Of a DNA stretch of 64,000 bases, positions 23,701 to 35,149 are shown one piece after another. The DNA lies in the NCBI GenBank assembly GCA_030272585.1, contig BSYQ01000005.1, positions 3,224,001 to 3,288,000 on the forward strand, written 5' to 3'. The notes beneath the pieces were generated by a model. That model worked only from the letters and a program-made list of their open reading frames with translations, made no database searches and was not told the origin of the DNA. Position 1 is the first letter of the stretch, and the number at the start of each line of letters is the position of its first letter. This DNA is from Bryopsis sp. KO-2023. Its lineage: Eukaryota; Chlorophyta; Ulvophyceae; Bryopsidales; Bryopsidaceae. Position numbers and translations under genes: made by a program.

Positions 23701-24208
23701 TTGTATTGTTCTATAGAGGATCTTATTCTTTATTGGTTTGGGTCCCCCTCAGCCCCCCCCATGTAATGACAGCCAAAATTAAGGGATAATTTCACTGTTT
23801 GTTTCTTCTCGAATCGTTCACTTCTTTTTTCAATTGTACCTCCGCACCTATGATTGCATTAGCTGGCCAGTGTTTTAAGGAAGGCAACAGCACTTCATAT
23901 TTGCATTCTTTTTTCGACACAATTTTTGGCATGCCACAGATCCACCCAGAACAAGAGACAAAAAATAAAATAATATAAAGTGGGGTTCTCCCTTTTTTTT
24001 TCCGTACATCAAAACGCCAGAACTGTTGAATTTAACAACAAGAACCATCGCTTCTCCTTCCTTCACAGGTTCTTTTGAGAAGGTTCCTTTTTTAAAACGA
24101 TGGCTTGCACACGATTCAGCGTGGAACAGCAACAGTGACTCGGAAGGCACCACCGCCGCCACATCCGTTCAAAAAAACACCATTTGTTTCGAACGGTGAA
24201 AAACTTTA
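20558..24208. other. Gene-poor region after the histidine kinase
   Basis: No gene is supported. Up to about 23.7 kb the plus strand is C-poor, with many T, A and G runs, as expected for 3' flank DNA of a plus-strand gene. It includes a (TA)n tract at about 20668-20701, a (TG)n run near 20734-20752 and a (GAAA)n tract at about 22931-22960. At about 23.7 kb the bias flips to C-runs. Frames such as 22042-22353 and 23274-23579 are homopolymer translations. Confidence 0.65.
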
Positions 24209-25742
24209 CTATTTTAGCGGGAGTTTTTTGCTCTTTTTGAGTTGCAAAGAACGAGCACTATCGACTCCACCGTAACCCAGGTTTTGAAGGTTGGTCCAAC
24301 GGCTTGCAGTTGCAGCTTGTTCACGACACAACGGGCCCAACACGTGGTGTACCCAACGCGGCAGATGTTTGAAGTCACGTGGCCCAACCCCTCCAGGGAT
24401 GTGTGTTTTCAGAAATTGTTTGCAAGCACGATAGGAATCGAGCACTTGGAAGTTGATTGAACCGATTTAAACAAAGTTGCGCACGTAACAAAAGTTTTGG
24501 GTGTGCGGGTACCATAACTATAACCATGACTATAAACTTTCGTTGTGTAAAATTCTCTTGTAGGAGCCAACATCAGTTTGCACGCCGATGCCTTGTTGGA
24601 AACGTTTTCGGAACCAGGCCTTCCTGCACACCTTTCGAAAAGGCTTTTTGATATCACGATTGCGAAGGGAGAAACCCCTTTTTTCACACTTGACCACCGT
24701 TGTTTTTGCAGCTGCTTCCGTACAATGAATAGTATCCAAGAACAGATTGAACCTCCTCCCTTTATTAAGGAAGCCGATCGCATAGTTTTCTTGCACCGAG
24801 CGAACGAGCACCCCTTCCATCAGAGGTTGCAACCACCATATCTTGTCAGTTCAACCACTCTCATGATGGATTGATCTGTTGGCGAAGTGAAGAGAAAACG
24901 GTTTAGACTGGGTGGTAATTCTAGCTGTACCGGGTAGCGCAGGTACAGCGTTGAAGTTGAATGGGCCGTTGATGGCGTGGGTTCGGAGGACACTGTTCTC
25001 TCCAAGGGTTGGGGGTTGCCCTCGGATAGAAGAGCTTCCACCGAATCCAGTCGATGCTCGCCTGTCTGGTTGCAATGTTGGGAAAAAAAAAAACAAGAAA
25101 AACACACACGTGTGAACTCAACCCCCCCCCCCCTTTCCCTCTTTTGCATTCGGTGAGAGGTGGAAATTTCCCTCGACCAGATTTTGTTGTTGCTCGAATG
25201 GCAATGTTTGCTTAAACAGGGCAATTGTGTAGTAGTATCCAACTGTTGTGCAACCAACACAACCTGAACGATTCCACGTTTGGCGTTGGGGAGATTTCAA
25301 AAACATGTGCTTGAGGGGGTTCCCTTGACAGATGGCCCGTCGAAAAGAGCGACGGTTACCAGAAGGGCGTTTTGTAAGGTGTATGCTTCTTGAAATGAAC
25401 GGCCAAGAAACGAGAGATTGCACCTGGTGGGTTGCCATCGGAAAAAACGCCCATGCAACATTCCAACCATTTGTTGACCACAAAGACGTCGCGCTGGTGA
25501 CCGAGATCAGGGTGGTTGGCCTGTAGTGGGAAAGTGAGGTGCAGGAAGGTCAAATCTACAATGCAAAGCAGCGTGGGGAGGTTAAGCAACCAGGTTTGGG
25601 AGTTCGTGAAACGGTCAACCACACGGATGAGTAACCGTATCGTTCTTGAACAACGTCGCTCCAAATACCAATTCGCAGCCCACGTTGAAGCGAGTCTTGT
25701 TGATCGGATGAAGGAGCTGGCGGAGCTCTCTGCGAGTATCAC
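24209..25742 (-). other. Possible unrecognised minus-strand gene or gene relic
   Basis: This stretch has balanced composition with few homopolymers. The two poly-C tracts around it (about 25122-25134 and 25886-25899) would be poly-G on the minus strand, as seen in sense-strand introns elsewhere here. A good splice acceptor on the minus strand (T-rich tract then CCAG, exon from 25066) opens a frame of about 80 codons ending in a stop near 24820. Other candidate segments are 25356-25742 and 24209-24445, the latter ending in a Lys-rich tail and TAG. The frames do not join convincingly and no family is recognisable. It could be a decayed gene or transposase. The segment boundaries are guesses. 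Confidence 0.25.
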
Positions 25743-26453
25743 TGGAAGGCTTTGCGGCTTGCACGTTTCATAAGATTGGCATTTGCTTGGAGGTTGAAAA
25801 ACTTGCAGTCAGTTCATAGCGAAAAATTGATTGGCGTGTTCGTTTCCCTCTTCCTTTTGTTCAGATCCACAACGAATGCAAGCCTGCCCCCCCCCCCCTC
25901 CCTTCTAAATACAACATACAATGATCCCAAGCACATGACACTCTTGATTAGACAGATGGGTTGCATCTCATTTTGCTTTCTTCGGAATGGAGTGTGTTGC
26001 CCGCCCGCCGATATCGATACAGAACCGTTGTTGATTAAAATTTAGACTACAGAACACCCCACTCAAAAATCCCAGTCTAGCCAAAATCCCACCCGAGCTG
26101 ATACAATATGTTTCGTTTTTTCTTGTCCTCATAATATGTCAGACTCCATGACCATATTCAATCCTATTCAATCATATTCACCTCACTCTCAAATTCGACC
26201 GAAACCCCATGACCACATTCCCTTCTCACCTCACCTTCAAATGCAATCGAAACCACGAAACCCCACATGGTATGTGCGACACACAACCCCCCCTTTGAAA
26301 AAAAAATTATGAAAAAAAAAGTAGCTATTTCTGTAGAGAGGTCCCCCTTTTTTTTCTTTTTTCCCATGAAACCATCCCTAGGACCACCCTCGACTTCAAA
26401 CCCAGTCTAATTATCGGCTGAAGTGCACTAGCAGCTGGATCCTCAGACCATAT

Positions 26454-27572
26454 CTACAGATGGGTTTCCTTTTTAGCCTTTTCTTCATTGCTGGTGTCCC
26501 CTCCGGATGCCAGCAATCTGTAGGACGACGTTCGAGGGGTGGTTGATTTGTGTGGGGCAGAGTTTTCGTTTTCGTTTTCGTTTTCTGTGCCTTCCTTGAT
26601 GGGGGATGGCAACGGGACGTCGCTCTGCTGTCCTGGATTGGTTTTCCCCCACAGCGGACTTGCCCCGAGCAACCTTTCCACCAAACTCCCGGACCTCACC
26701 GGTTTCGGTTCCGTGGTTTTCTGCACGCTACCGCCCAATTTGAACGACTTGGCAAGACTCATCCTGAACATAGGCAGCATCCTTTTCTTGGGTCTCTCTT
26801 CGTCGATAACCTCGCTGGAAGCCCGCTTGCGACTCTTGGATTGTGGGGTAACTTGCACATCGCCCGCATCGTCGTCCATTGCGTCAGGGACGACCTCACC
26901 GTTCTCGTCCTTCGCGTTCTCGGACTTGGGCTGAGTTGCGGCATCCCGAGGGGAGTCCGCCACTTGAATCTCGACGAGATTTTTCTCCGTCGCCCCCACT
27001 TCCGACTTTTCCACAGTCTCGCCTTTTCCTTTTCCTTGCGCTTGCTGTTGTTTTCCTGGTGTCATCTCGGTGTTGGTCGTCGGGACCCCCGCGGAGGCAG
27101 TCTTTTTTGCGCCATTCTTTCGTGCGTTCTTCCGCGAGTTTCGGCGTTTTCTGACCTGCCGCATTTTTTCCACAGCGCCGGAGGTGTCGTACTGGGGCAG
27201 GCCGCCATGAGCATCGCTCGTCGTCGAAACGTTCCGCAGTTCCTCTTGCCGCCTCGCTTCTATCGCCTCGGCGTCATCGGCGTCAGGAACCTCACGTTTC
27301 TCCCCGTCCAAATTCTCTTCTTTTTCGACAGTCACTCCGGCATGCACCGGAGTTTCGTTGCGGTGTTCGCCATTCCCGTCCCCATCAACCTGCGCTGGTG
27401 TGCCCACCCCCCCGGACAGCTCTGGCTGATTTACAACGGGCTCCCCCTCTACTTTCCGAGCTTCGCTTGCCCGTCCGGCGATCCAGCTGAGACTTCGCGC
27501 GGCACTTCGGATTGGGGTGGAAACCCAATTTACGAGACTCAAACGGGACTTCGGAGTATCGCCGCCCGTCAT
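26454..27572 (-). CDS. Low-complexity charged protein, probably nuclear
   Basis: A single open frame of 372 codons starts at ATG 27572 and ends just before 26454, with no need for introns. The product is hydrophilic and biased to Glu, Lys, Ser, Thr and Asn. Two clusters look like nuclear localisation signals: a basic run RKRRNSRKNARKNGAKK (about 141-157) and a bipartite-like KSRKR...RPKKRM (about 246-265). There is an acidic segment at about 221-238 and a Glu-Asn repeat near the C-terminus. No membrane segment or known domain is seen. A 378-codon antisense frame (26550-27686) reflects the same composition and is rejected; G-poor DNA downstream (26.05-26.45 kb) supports minus-strand transcription. 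It is divergent from the FkbM gene. Function unknown; the nuclear location is an inference. Confidence 0.72.
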   Translation of the reverse strand: MTGGDTPKSRLSLVNWVSTPIRSAARSLSWIAGRASEARKVEGEPVVNQPELSGGVGTPAQVDGDGNGEHRNETPVHAGVTVEKEENLDGEKREVPDADDAEAIEARRQEELRNVSTTSDAHGGLPQYDTSGAVEKMRQVRKRRNSRKNARKNGAKKTASAGVPTTNTEMTPGKQQQAQGKGKGETVEKSEVGATEKNLVEIQVADSPRDAATQPKSENAKDENGEVVPDAMDDDAGDVQVTPQSKSRKRASSEVIDEERPKKRMLPMFRMSLAKSFKLGGSVQKTTEPKPVRSGSLVERLLGASPLWGKTNPGQQSDVPLPSPIKEGTENENENENSAPHKSTTPRTSSYRLLASGGDTSNEEKAKKETHL

Positions 27573-28715
27573 ACTGATCTGTTTTGGAGAAATGTGGTCG
27601 GGATGCGAGTGAGGCTGGGCGGAGGGAAACCTGGGTCAGAAAACCACGAGTTTTTTTTCGAAGCTCTCCAAGTCAAGAAGCGGTGACGAAGGGTACAGAA
27701 ATCCCGTTTCTGTCTTTTCCTTGCAGTCGTACCTCGCGTCGAAAAAGGGGCACAGAATCCGATCCTTTTTTTTTAACGCCAGTTTTCAAGTGCAGTGGAA
27801 AATCACACTGGACAAGAATAGACTTTCAACCAAAAAAAAGGGCAAGAAAAAAGTGCTTGTTTGTTTTGGAAAAAAAAAAAAAGAAGGAAAGAAAGAAAGA
27901 AAGAAAGAATTCTCTCCAAAGTTAGCTCTTCAATTGAGTTTTGTTCGATTTTGTTTTTTTTTCTTTTTCAGCTGGGGGGCCAGCCCTTCAAAAACGCTCC
28001 ACCACAAACCACACTCTTCCTGGAATGCCGTTACGTAAGATTCACACTTCCCCGTACGAAAAATACGAACCACAAAAAAAAAAAACCTGCACACGCATGC
28101 ACGTGAAATCCTCTTTGGTGTCCTCTGAGGCAGTTTCGCTTTTTAAGGGGTTTTCGTCAGGTTGAGGAAAAAAAGCTGGTGGCGAAAGTCTGCTTCTGCT
28201 TTAGTCGTGTCAGTTCGAATCCGCGAGCGGATTTGTGTGGATCCCCTCGTTGCGATCCGCAAACTTTCAATACCGCAAGGGCCCTGTTGAGGTGAGCGAC
28301 CTGATCTACAGGTGTTATCGTGTCCTTTTTCTTTCAGGGGCAATGGGTGGGGATCTTTATTATTGATTGGGGTGCAGGTCTGGGCGGTGTTGCTCTTGTC
28401 GTTTCTGGGGTAACTGGTGAATTTGCCACCCAGCCAGGGAAGAATCTTCCCACTTAGGTTTAGCTGTAATAAAAATAAAGATAAAAAAGATAAGATATAA
28501 GATATTATGGCTATACAGTGTATTCAGGTATGTGCATTTTTTCGAAGGAGAGCTTTGCCCTTGATAATGAATCCCAGATAAATCTGATTGGATCCGTTTT
28601 TTTATCTTTTTTTTATCTCCAGGCCTGGGGGAAAATTTTCCCTGACAGTTCGAATCCCGTGGTAAGGCGTTTGAGAACCAAAAAAGGGAGAAAAACACAC
28701 TCAAACCCACACAAC
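27573..28715. promoter_or_regulatory. Divergent intergenic region between the nuclear-type protein and the FkbM gene
   Basis: About 1.1 kb separates two start codons that point away from each other, so it should contain two promoters. The centre carries A-runs and an (AAAG)n tract (about 27885-27908). No TATA box is clear. A long frame runs into the FkbM start from 28518, but its codons before ATG 28716 are T-rich and probably 5' UTR. Confidence 0.45.
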
Positions 28716-30245
28716 ATGGCGATGCGAAAGCCTCTGGGAGGATCGTATGGTGCTGGTGCTTGGGGCGTTTCGGTGTGGGTGAAGATGGCCATCGCGTTCG
28801 CACTGGGAATGCTGCTGGCCAGTTCACGAGTGATGGGAGGTGGCAAAACCGTTTCCAGAAAAATCATCTCCGAAACTTCGCAGAGGAACGTTGCAGAACC
28901 CCGTGAAAAAACGGAGCCGGTGTCAGGAGTAGAGAATCAGGCCACCACCGAAGGGGTGGTGGTGGCTCCGGAGCAATCCATCGGGGTGGCTGGTACTGGT
29001 CCTCAGCCTGAGTTTGGGACGGTCGATTTCTCCAAGAAGGATTGCTCCAAGTTTCCTTCGCAGCATGGGGAAGACAGGTTTCTGTACAATGCGTTCTGGT
29101 CCCTGCCGAAACCGATGACTAATGGAGTTTTCTTGGAGCTGGGGGCGTTGGATGGAGTGTGGATGAGTAACACTTGGTGGTACGAGCAATGTCTAGGTGA
29201 GAGGATTGCTTGAGGAATGTAGTCATCTTTTGAAGCGATAGACCATATCGACCATTCAAACAATTGGCTACCTTTCAACCACGATGTCGTTTTCCACTTG
29301 CCGAAATAAGACAACCTCAAAAAATCAACCAAGGGTCGAGAAAGGGGAACACATCATGCTGAGAGTGAATGCCCTACGAGCACCACCATGCAAGTGAATG
29401 CGATATTTTTGTTTTTCCCTTTTCAAGTTTTTTTGCTCATGCAGGGTGGAATGGTGTGCTGATCGAGGGTCAGCCAACTGCCATCGAAAAACTGACAAAA
29501 AATCGTCCGAACGCCAGTGTTTTGGGTGAGGCTGTGTGTGCGGAGGAAGGCACCATCGATTTCGTTGGGAGTGACAATGGGGTGGCCGGAGATGTCAGTC
29601 AAATGCCCGACTCCTTCGTTCAGCAATTCCATAGAGGTTGGGAGAATGGCAAGGACGAGGTAACCAACCAACCGATGCAATCTTGTAGAAAAATTCCGCT
29701 GAGATCCTGAAACTCGTTTTGTCCATCAGGGAGGTTAGGTTGGGACCACCTGAAATCGACGGTCCACCAACCATAATCCTGTTGCAGCACCATTTCTTTC
29801 ATTTCATTTCATTAAATTTTGCTCCGATCATTTTATTTTATTAAATTTTGCTCCTTTCGTTTCACTTCATTTTTTTTTCCCCTTCTTTGTGGCACAGGTC
29901 CACAAAGTCAAGTGCGGACCTCTGAACAAAAAACTGGAGAAACTGGGCGTAAAGCACATCGATTTTTGGACGCTTGATGTGGAAGGCGCAGAGTGGTCCG
30001 TTTTGAACACCTTCGACTGGGAGGCCGTCTCCATTCACGTATTAGTCATCGAAAACGACAAGGACGAAGCTGTTGAAAAACCCAGGCGGCACAAATTGCT
30101 GAAGTCCAAGGATTTCGAGCTGCGGGGAACCCTTGTCAACAACGAGCTGTGGGTGAACCCTAAGAACGCAAGGTCAGGCATGGAGGAGAGGGTGGTGATG
30201 TGGGAAGGTTCTGCATACATGAACAACGGTATTGAAAAAACCTAA
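28716..30245 (+). CDS. FkbM-family methyltransferase, type II membrane protein
   Basis: Three exons, 28716-29196, 29445-29659 and 29898-30245, total 1,044 nt, 347 aa. A short basic N-terminus is followed by one hydrophobic anchor (about residues 20-36, ending LLASS) and a polar stem of about 85 residues. The catalytic domain has the FkbM features: QHGEDRF, FLELGALDGVWMSNT (the SAM-binding turn), GWNGVLIEGQP after the first intron, and FWTLDVEGAEWSVL near 243-256. FkbM enzymes methylate hydroxyl groups of sugars or polyketides. With a signal anchor this one would face the ER/Golgi lumen and may methylate glycans, which is an inference. The start is the first Met after 5' sequence without other Met codons in frame nearby. 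Its 3' flank is G-rich and C-poor. Confidence 0.92.
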
Positions 30246-31813
30246 TGAGGAAAACAAGGGGTGGTTTTGGGGTCGGGGGTAAGGGGGTCAAGGAACGCTG
30301 GAAAAAGATGGAGGGGGAGGAGAAGAGTTTCCCAGAAAAAAGAAAAAAATAGTTGTGAAGGAATGAAAAAAAGTTTGGTGAATTAACTAAAAACCCTCAA
30401 GACAAAGAGGTGCAGGGTTTCCTTGAAATTCCCCACCCCCATCTGTCCCCCCTTATTTCTTCTTTTTTTTCTTGCCTCTTGGGTCTTTTGTTCGATTTTG
30501 GGGTGGTGGTGGGTTTTTCCTTTGTATTGCTGTATTTTTTTTTTATTCTGCAACATTTTCCAGATGGGTCTTTTTCCCAAGGACATTTTTTTTTTTTTTG
30601 GGGGGGGGGGGTCAGATTATCATGGGTTCCTATGATTTTTTTCCTGTCAATTCAATATTTCGAAGCTTCCCTTCTTTTCGATGGTACAATTTGATTTTTC
30701 GGGAATGAAATCGAGGGTTTGGGGGTGTGGGATTAGAAGTAGGAAACTAGGGTCATTTTGGAGGGGGTTTACTCTAAAAGAACAGAAACAGGCTATAAAC
30801 CGAGTCTGACATGCTGACGAATAGTGGCGGAACAAATTACCGCCCTTTAACAGTATTAGCCCAGCAATAGTGTGGGCCACATGAATTCATGGAAAACCCA
30901 AACGGCCTGGCAAAAAAGCAAAAGTGTGGGCTGCACAGAACATATTCGGTTTCGTATGGATCCAGTAAAAGTTTCCATTCCGATCTCCACAAACCACTGA
31001 ACATCGTCTGAGAACATGACTGACCTGCAAGACTTGGAGGAAATAAAATTCATGGAAATAAAATTTCCCACTCGTATTAGCATCATAAAGAGATGGCAAT
31101 CCCGGTATCATGCAACCACTAGCGGGGGCCCCTCTTGTTTCAAGCCAGTCTTGGAAATAATTCAACTATGACGCTGGTATTGTCCTAGAGAACCGATGCT
31201 TGCTGAACACAACAATCGTTTGAACTCGGAAAAACTCTCACATCAGTTCACTGGGGGATTTTTCATGGAGTCGCCATGCATACAGCAGCCGCAACGTTTC
31301 CGCCGATTGATTGATTGATCGACCAACATCATCACATATTTTCTTCTTTTCTTTCGACCTGAAAACCAACTAAAGCTTGACATCAAAAACCATCTCTACA
31401 AGAAATGAGGAATATGAAACAAAACAAAAAACCAAACATAATGAATAGACACCGAGATGCTTCTTTTTTCACTGCTTAAGATGGCTTGTTAAGTGGAGTT
31501 TCTTTTCTTTTCTCTCGACCATTTCGTCACCAAAAAAAATTTAATCAACTCCATACAAAACCGCAACCCCAAAAGAACATCAAATCTTCTCCTTAAATTC
31601 CCTTTTTTTTAAATGTACAAGGCCCCACTCCTGCTCCCAAAGAAAACACAAAGAGCTATTTTCTTGTCCCCATTCCACAAGCAAAAACACTCCCTCTCAA
31701 AAATCAAACTTCCCCTCCCTCCCCCCCCTCCTGAAAAAGAATAAAAACAAAAGAAAATGAGTGAAAAAACACACACACATGCACACAAAACACGAAAGCA
31801 AGCCCGGATTTAA
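30246..31813. other. Convergent intergenic region
   Basis: This lies between the plus-strand FkbM gene and the minus-strand kinase C. Up to about 30.9 kb the plus strand is G/T-rich and C-poor; from about 31.3 kb it is A/C-rich and G-poor. The flip fits two transcripts running toward each other and ending between about 30.9 and 31.3 kb. No gene is supported; the frames at 30410-30708 are homopolymer translations. Confidence 0.6.
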
Positions 31814-33166
31814 CTAATGACAAGGTCGAACGGCTGCTTTGACTAATTGCTCTATCGTTGCAACGCTTTGTAGTTTTCTTGTTGAAGCTATGTGATTTTC
31901 GTCGATGGTGTCTGCATCTTTGTTGTAGTCCAGACTGCCCTCGGGCAATCCTTTCAGAAACCATGGATGTGATTTTATTCCCTGGGGAAAAAAAAAGAGA
32001 GAGAGAAAAATACACCTCAAATATTGCTGAGAAAGATGATGATGTTGAAGCAACAAAAAACATTTATGTACATTTTTTCTTGAGTAGATATGTTTTTACT
32101 CAAGAAAAAATGTACATAAATGTTTACTAACAGAAAACCTGACACACACACACACCTTGGAAGTATTCCGGGTTTTTTCAACACAAAGAAGCAAGTCTGT
32201 TCTTTCTGTCTATTTTGTTTTATCATTTTTTAATTATTCTTGAGTATTTGGTTAAAGAAGAAAAAGAAAAACACATACAAGGCAAGGAAAATTTATTTCG
32301 CTGGGAAACCACCACCACTCACTTCGAGAGTGATCCGTTGAGAAGGGGAGGATTCCAGCATTCTTTTCAGCAAGTCCAAACAGCCTTCCGAGATCGGAGT
32401 GGTGGTGTTGTTTCTTTGCTGATATTCTGGGAAATGGACCTTTCCCTCCAGGATTCTTTTGTAATACACCATTTCGGCGCGATCAGAATGTGTGTCTCCA
32501 GGTCTGCTGAAAGGGTACATGCCAAATAGCATGACATACAGAGAAACTCCACAGGTCCATATATCCACTTTCTGTCACAATACCAACCAGCAATCACATC
32601 AAAACAAAAAAAGTGCAATACTTGTGGATGGTAAAGACAAAACACTCGCTGTACACTTACATCCAGAGTCTGTCATGCATACGTCTACTTCTCCGCGAGA
32701 ATTTTCCAAGGGAAAATTGAGTAAGAAAATGTGAGTGGGGGGAGAATCACAATTTGGAATTTATGGTGAACGACCTTGGGGAAAAAAAATTGTGTTACAA
32801 ATATGTCATGGAGGAGCCCACCTCTCCGTTGTATGGTCTTTGCTTAACAGATCTTAACACTTCCGGAGCCAAATAATATGGAGTTCCCACACACGTCTGG
32901 GGGGCTGAGTCATACTGGTTGTGCTGAAAAACACACGCAAAAAAAAAAAATAATAATAATTTGCTGCTGCATTAAAAAAAAAAAAGAATCACAACAACAA
33001 GACTAGATTTCTAATGAGAATTCACCATGCATTTTTCGAAGGGGGGTTTTGGACGTCCCTCTCCGGCGATTTTTTAAATAGAAAATGCTCAAAAGAATTC
33101 ATCATTTGGACGGGAGCTGCTGCATCAGAAACTCAGTGTGTCTTCAAAAAAAAAAATAAAAAAAAA

Positions 33167-33205
<39 letters not shown>

Positions 33206-35149
33206 GCTTACTTTGCTGAAACCAAAGTCGCAGACTTTAACCAATTGTTTGTCTTCATCCAATAATAAGTTCTCCAGCTTGATGTCTCTCAAAACCACAT
33301 CCTGCAGGTACGAAATACAGAATTTCAAAAAAAGTGCATTTCACAAGAAAAGAAAGAAAAGAGTCTTTACTTCTTTCTGACTCAAATCAAAATCGAAATG
33401 AGTCATTGTGTGAATAATAATAATTTATTTTTATTATGCCTCATAGAAATTACTGTTTTCTTGTTTTGTGTCATTTTTGTTTGTTTTTGTTTTTTTTTTT
33501 TGGGGGGGGGGGTATTTTTTGTTGTTTTTTCGAATTTTTGTTTACCCTCTTGTGACAATACTCGATCGCAATGATAATCTGCTGGAAAAACCACCGAGCC
33601 CAATCCTCCGGCAGACACTTGTGTGTCTTTATGCACTCGTGCAAATCCCCACCGGCCGCATATTCCATTACGATACATAGAGCTCTGTCTGTCAGGAACA
33701 CCTGATGTTTTGGGGGGACCGGGGTGGAAAATAAAAATAAAAAACAATAAAAAAAACCTTCAAGAAGGTGATTTCTGGACCTCCCCCCGGTGATCTGAAA
33801 ACGATTTCCTACAATTATGAAAAGAGAGAGAATAACTCAGGAAAAAACAAAATTGAACAAAACTAAACGAAACCCCACAGCGGTAAATCCGCTATTCTAG
33901 TCTTTTGAAAAAAACTTTCCAAAATATTTTTTTTCGGCTTCTTTTTTTTTCTTCGCACCAAAAAGCATGAAACGAAAACAAAACTTGCTCAAAACTTTCT
34001 TTTTATTGAATAAAGTACCAGGCAACGTGAAGGAAAAGAAAAAAAAAAGTCGATGCATGTGCTCCACCTCTTTGAATCCGATAACATGTGGATGGCATAA
34101 TATCCTGTGGTTCAAGATTTCCCTCGTCACATAATCTACATCCTGCTTGCACACAGCATTTATATGTTTATGCTTCTTTTTATTCTATTTTTATTTTGTT
34201 TTCGAGGTGTTTCAACATAACATTGATAATTGAAAAAATACAAAAACATTTTTTAAATGTAAAACTTGAAAAACGAAAACAGAAAGGTACACATAAGACT
34301 GCCATTAATGTTAGTCAACAACAAAAAAATACGCAAAATAATAGTGTTTTTTTTCTCATCGCAGTATGGGCCATCAAAATTTTTGCAACAATCTGTGCCT
34401 CCCATTGGTTTTTAATTCTATTGATTTTTTTATTTTATTCTTTATTTTGAGAGGCCAGCCAGCTCCAACAATGCCAAGCAATCCACACAAATGATAAAAG
34501 GTTGGAACGGACACCAATCGAATTCGAGGGGCCCAAAACTTAAAAGCAAACGACAGAAATAACGCCGCGTGATCATCGCCGCTGTCAGATCGCGCACGAT
34601 TCACTTGGATCCACACAGGCATGACGAAACAGGGTCGATTCGTTGGATCGGAATGGAAAACGTACCAAGTTTGGCCCCCTGCTGATGAACTTTATCGCGA
34701 CCTCTTTATTTTTCAAGGTGTCGAACGCCGCTCGAACTTTTCCAAACTGACCTTCGCTCAACGGACGGCCCTGTCAGAACACCACCGTCGCAGTCAGACA
34801 GGCAAGAAGCGCACCGTGATTGACACAAGGGCCCTTTCCTCAGGGGTGACGTTTCGGGACATATATTCGTTCCAGAGGTGGTCCGCAACACAAACAGAAA
34901 AACGAAGCATTGTCCGTCGACGCACAGGATGCGGTTTCTGAAGGCCGAGTGGTGATCTCGCCGCTCGCAGCCCCTGTTCGTGGGCGACACGGTGCAAAAC
35001 ACAGTGCGGCCGACGTTTTTTCGACAGAAACTAAAAGGCTGCTGGGTTATTACCAGTTTGTATCGCCCGTTCGGTCCGATTCGATCTGTTCCTTGCATTT
35101 GAGACTTCTCCGACAGGCGTTTCTCTGATTTCGACTGGCGTTGCCCCAT
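31814..35149 (-). CDS. SnRK2-like Ser/Thr protein kinase C
   Basis: Eight exons, 5' to 3': 35149-35054, 34770-34666, 34142-34068, 33701-33546, 33301-33212, 32923-32822, 32571-32323 and 31981-31814, all phase 0, 346 aa. It begins MGQRQSK, a good N-myristoylation signal. Then come YKLGRPLSEGQFGKV (glycine loop with its first Gly replaced by Ser), VAIK (Lys about 59), REILNHRILCHPHVIGFKEV spanning the third and fourth exons, CIVMEYAAGGDL, LRDIKLEN (about 148-155, Leu instead of His in HRD), CDFGFSK, CVGTPYYLAPEV and VDIWTCGVSLYVMLFGMYPF. After SHPWFLKGLP comes a C-terminal tail ending VATIEQLVKAAV. The REI.NHR, GF.E, MEYAAGG and HPWFLK.LP signatures are those of SnRK2 kinases, the osmotic-stress/abscisic-acid-class kinases of plants; the role here is unknown. 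Introns are T-rich on the sense strand. Confidence 0.92.
32058..32125. repeat. Perfect 29-bp inverted repeat with 10-nt loop in kinase C intron
   Basis: The left arm 32058-32086 and right arm 32097-32125 are exact complements, and the loop is 32087-32096. It sits in the last intron (31982-32322). Such a structure could be a small folded MITE, a hairpin RNA precursor or a chance inversion. No flanking direct repeat longer than a few A/T bases is clear. Confidence 0.9.
33168..33201. repeat. (TA)n microsatellite in kinase C intron
   Basis: About 15 TA units follow an A-rich run in the intron between 32923 and 33212. Confidence 0.9.

Noticed and set aside
26550-27686. 378-codon plus-strand frame
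   Set aside because: It is antisense to the 372-codon minus-strand gene. Its product is Phe/Arg/Pro-rich without motifs, its first codon is not ATG, and the flanking strand bias favours the minus strand.
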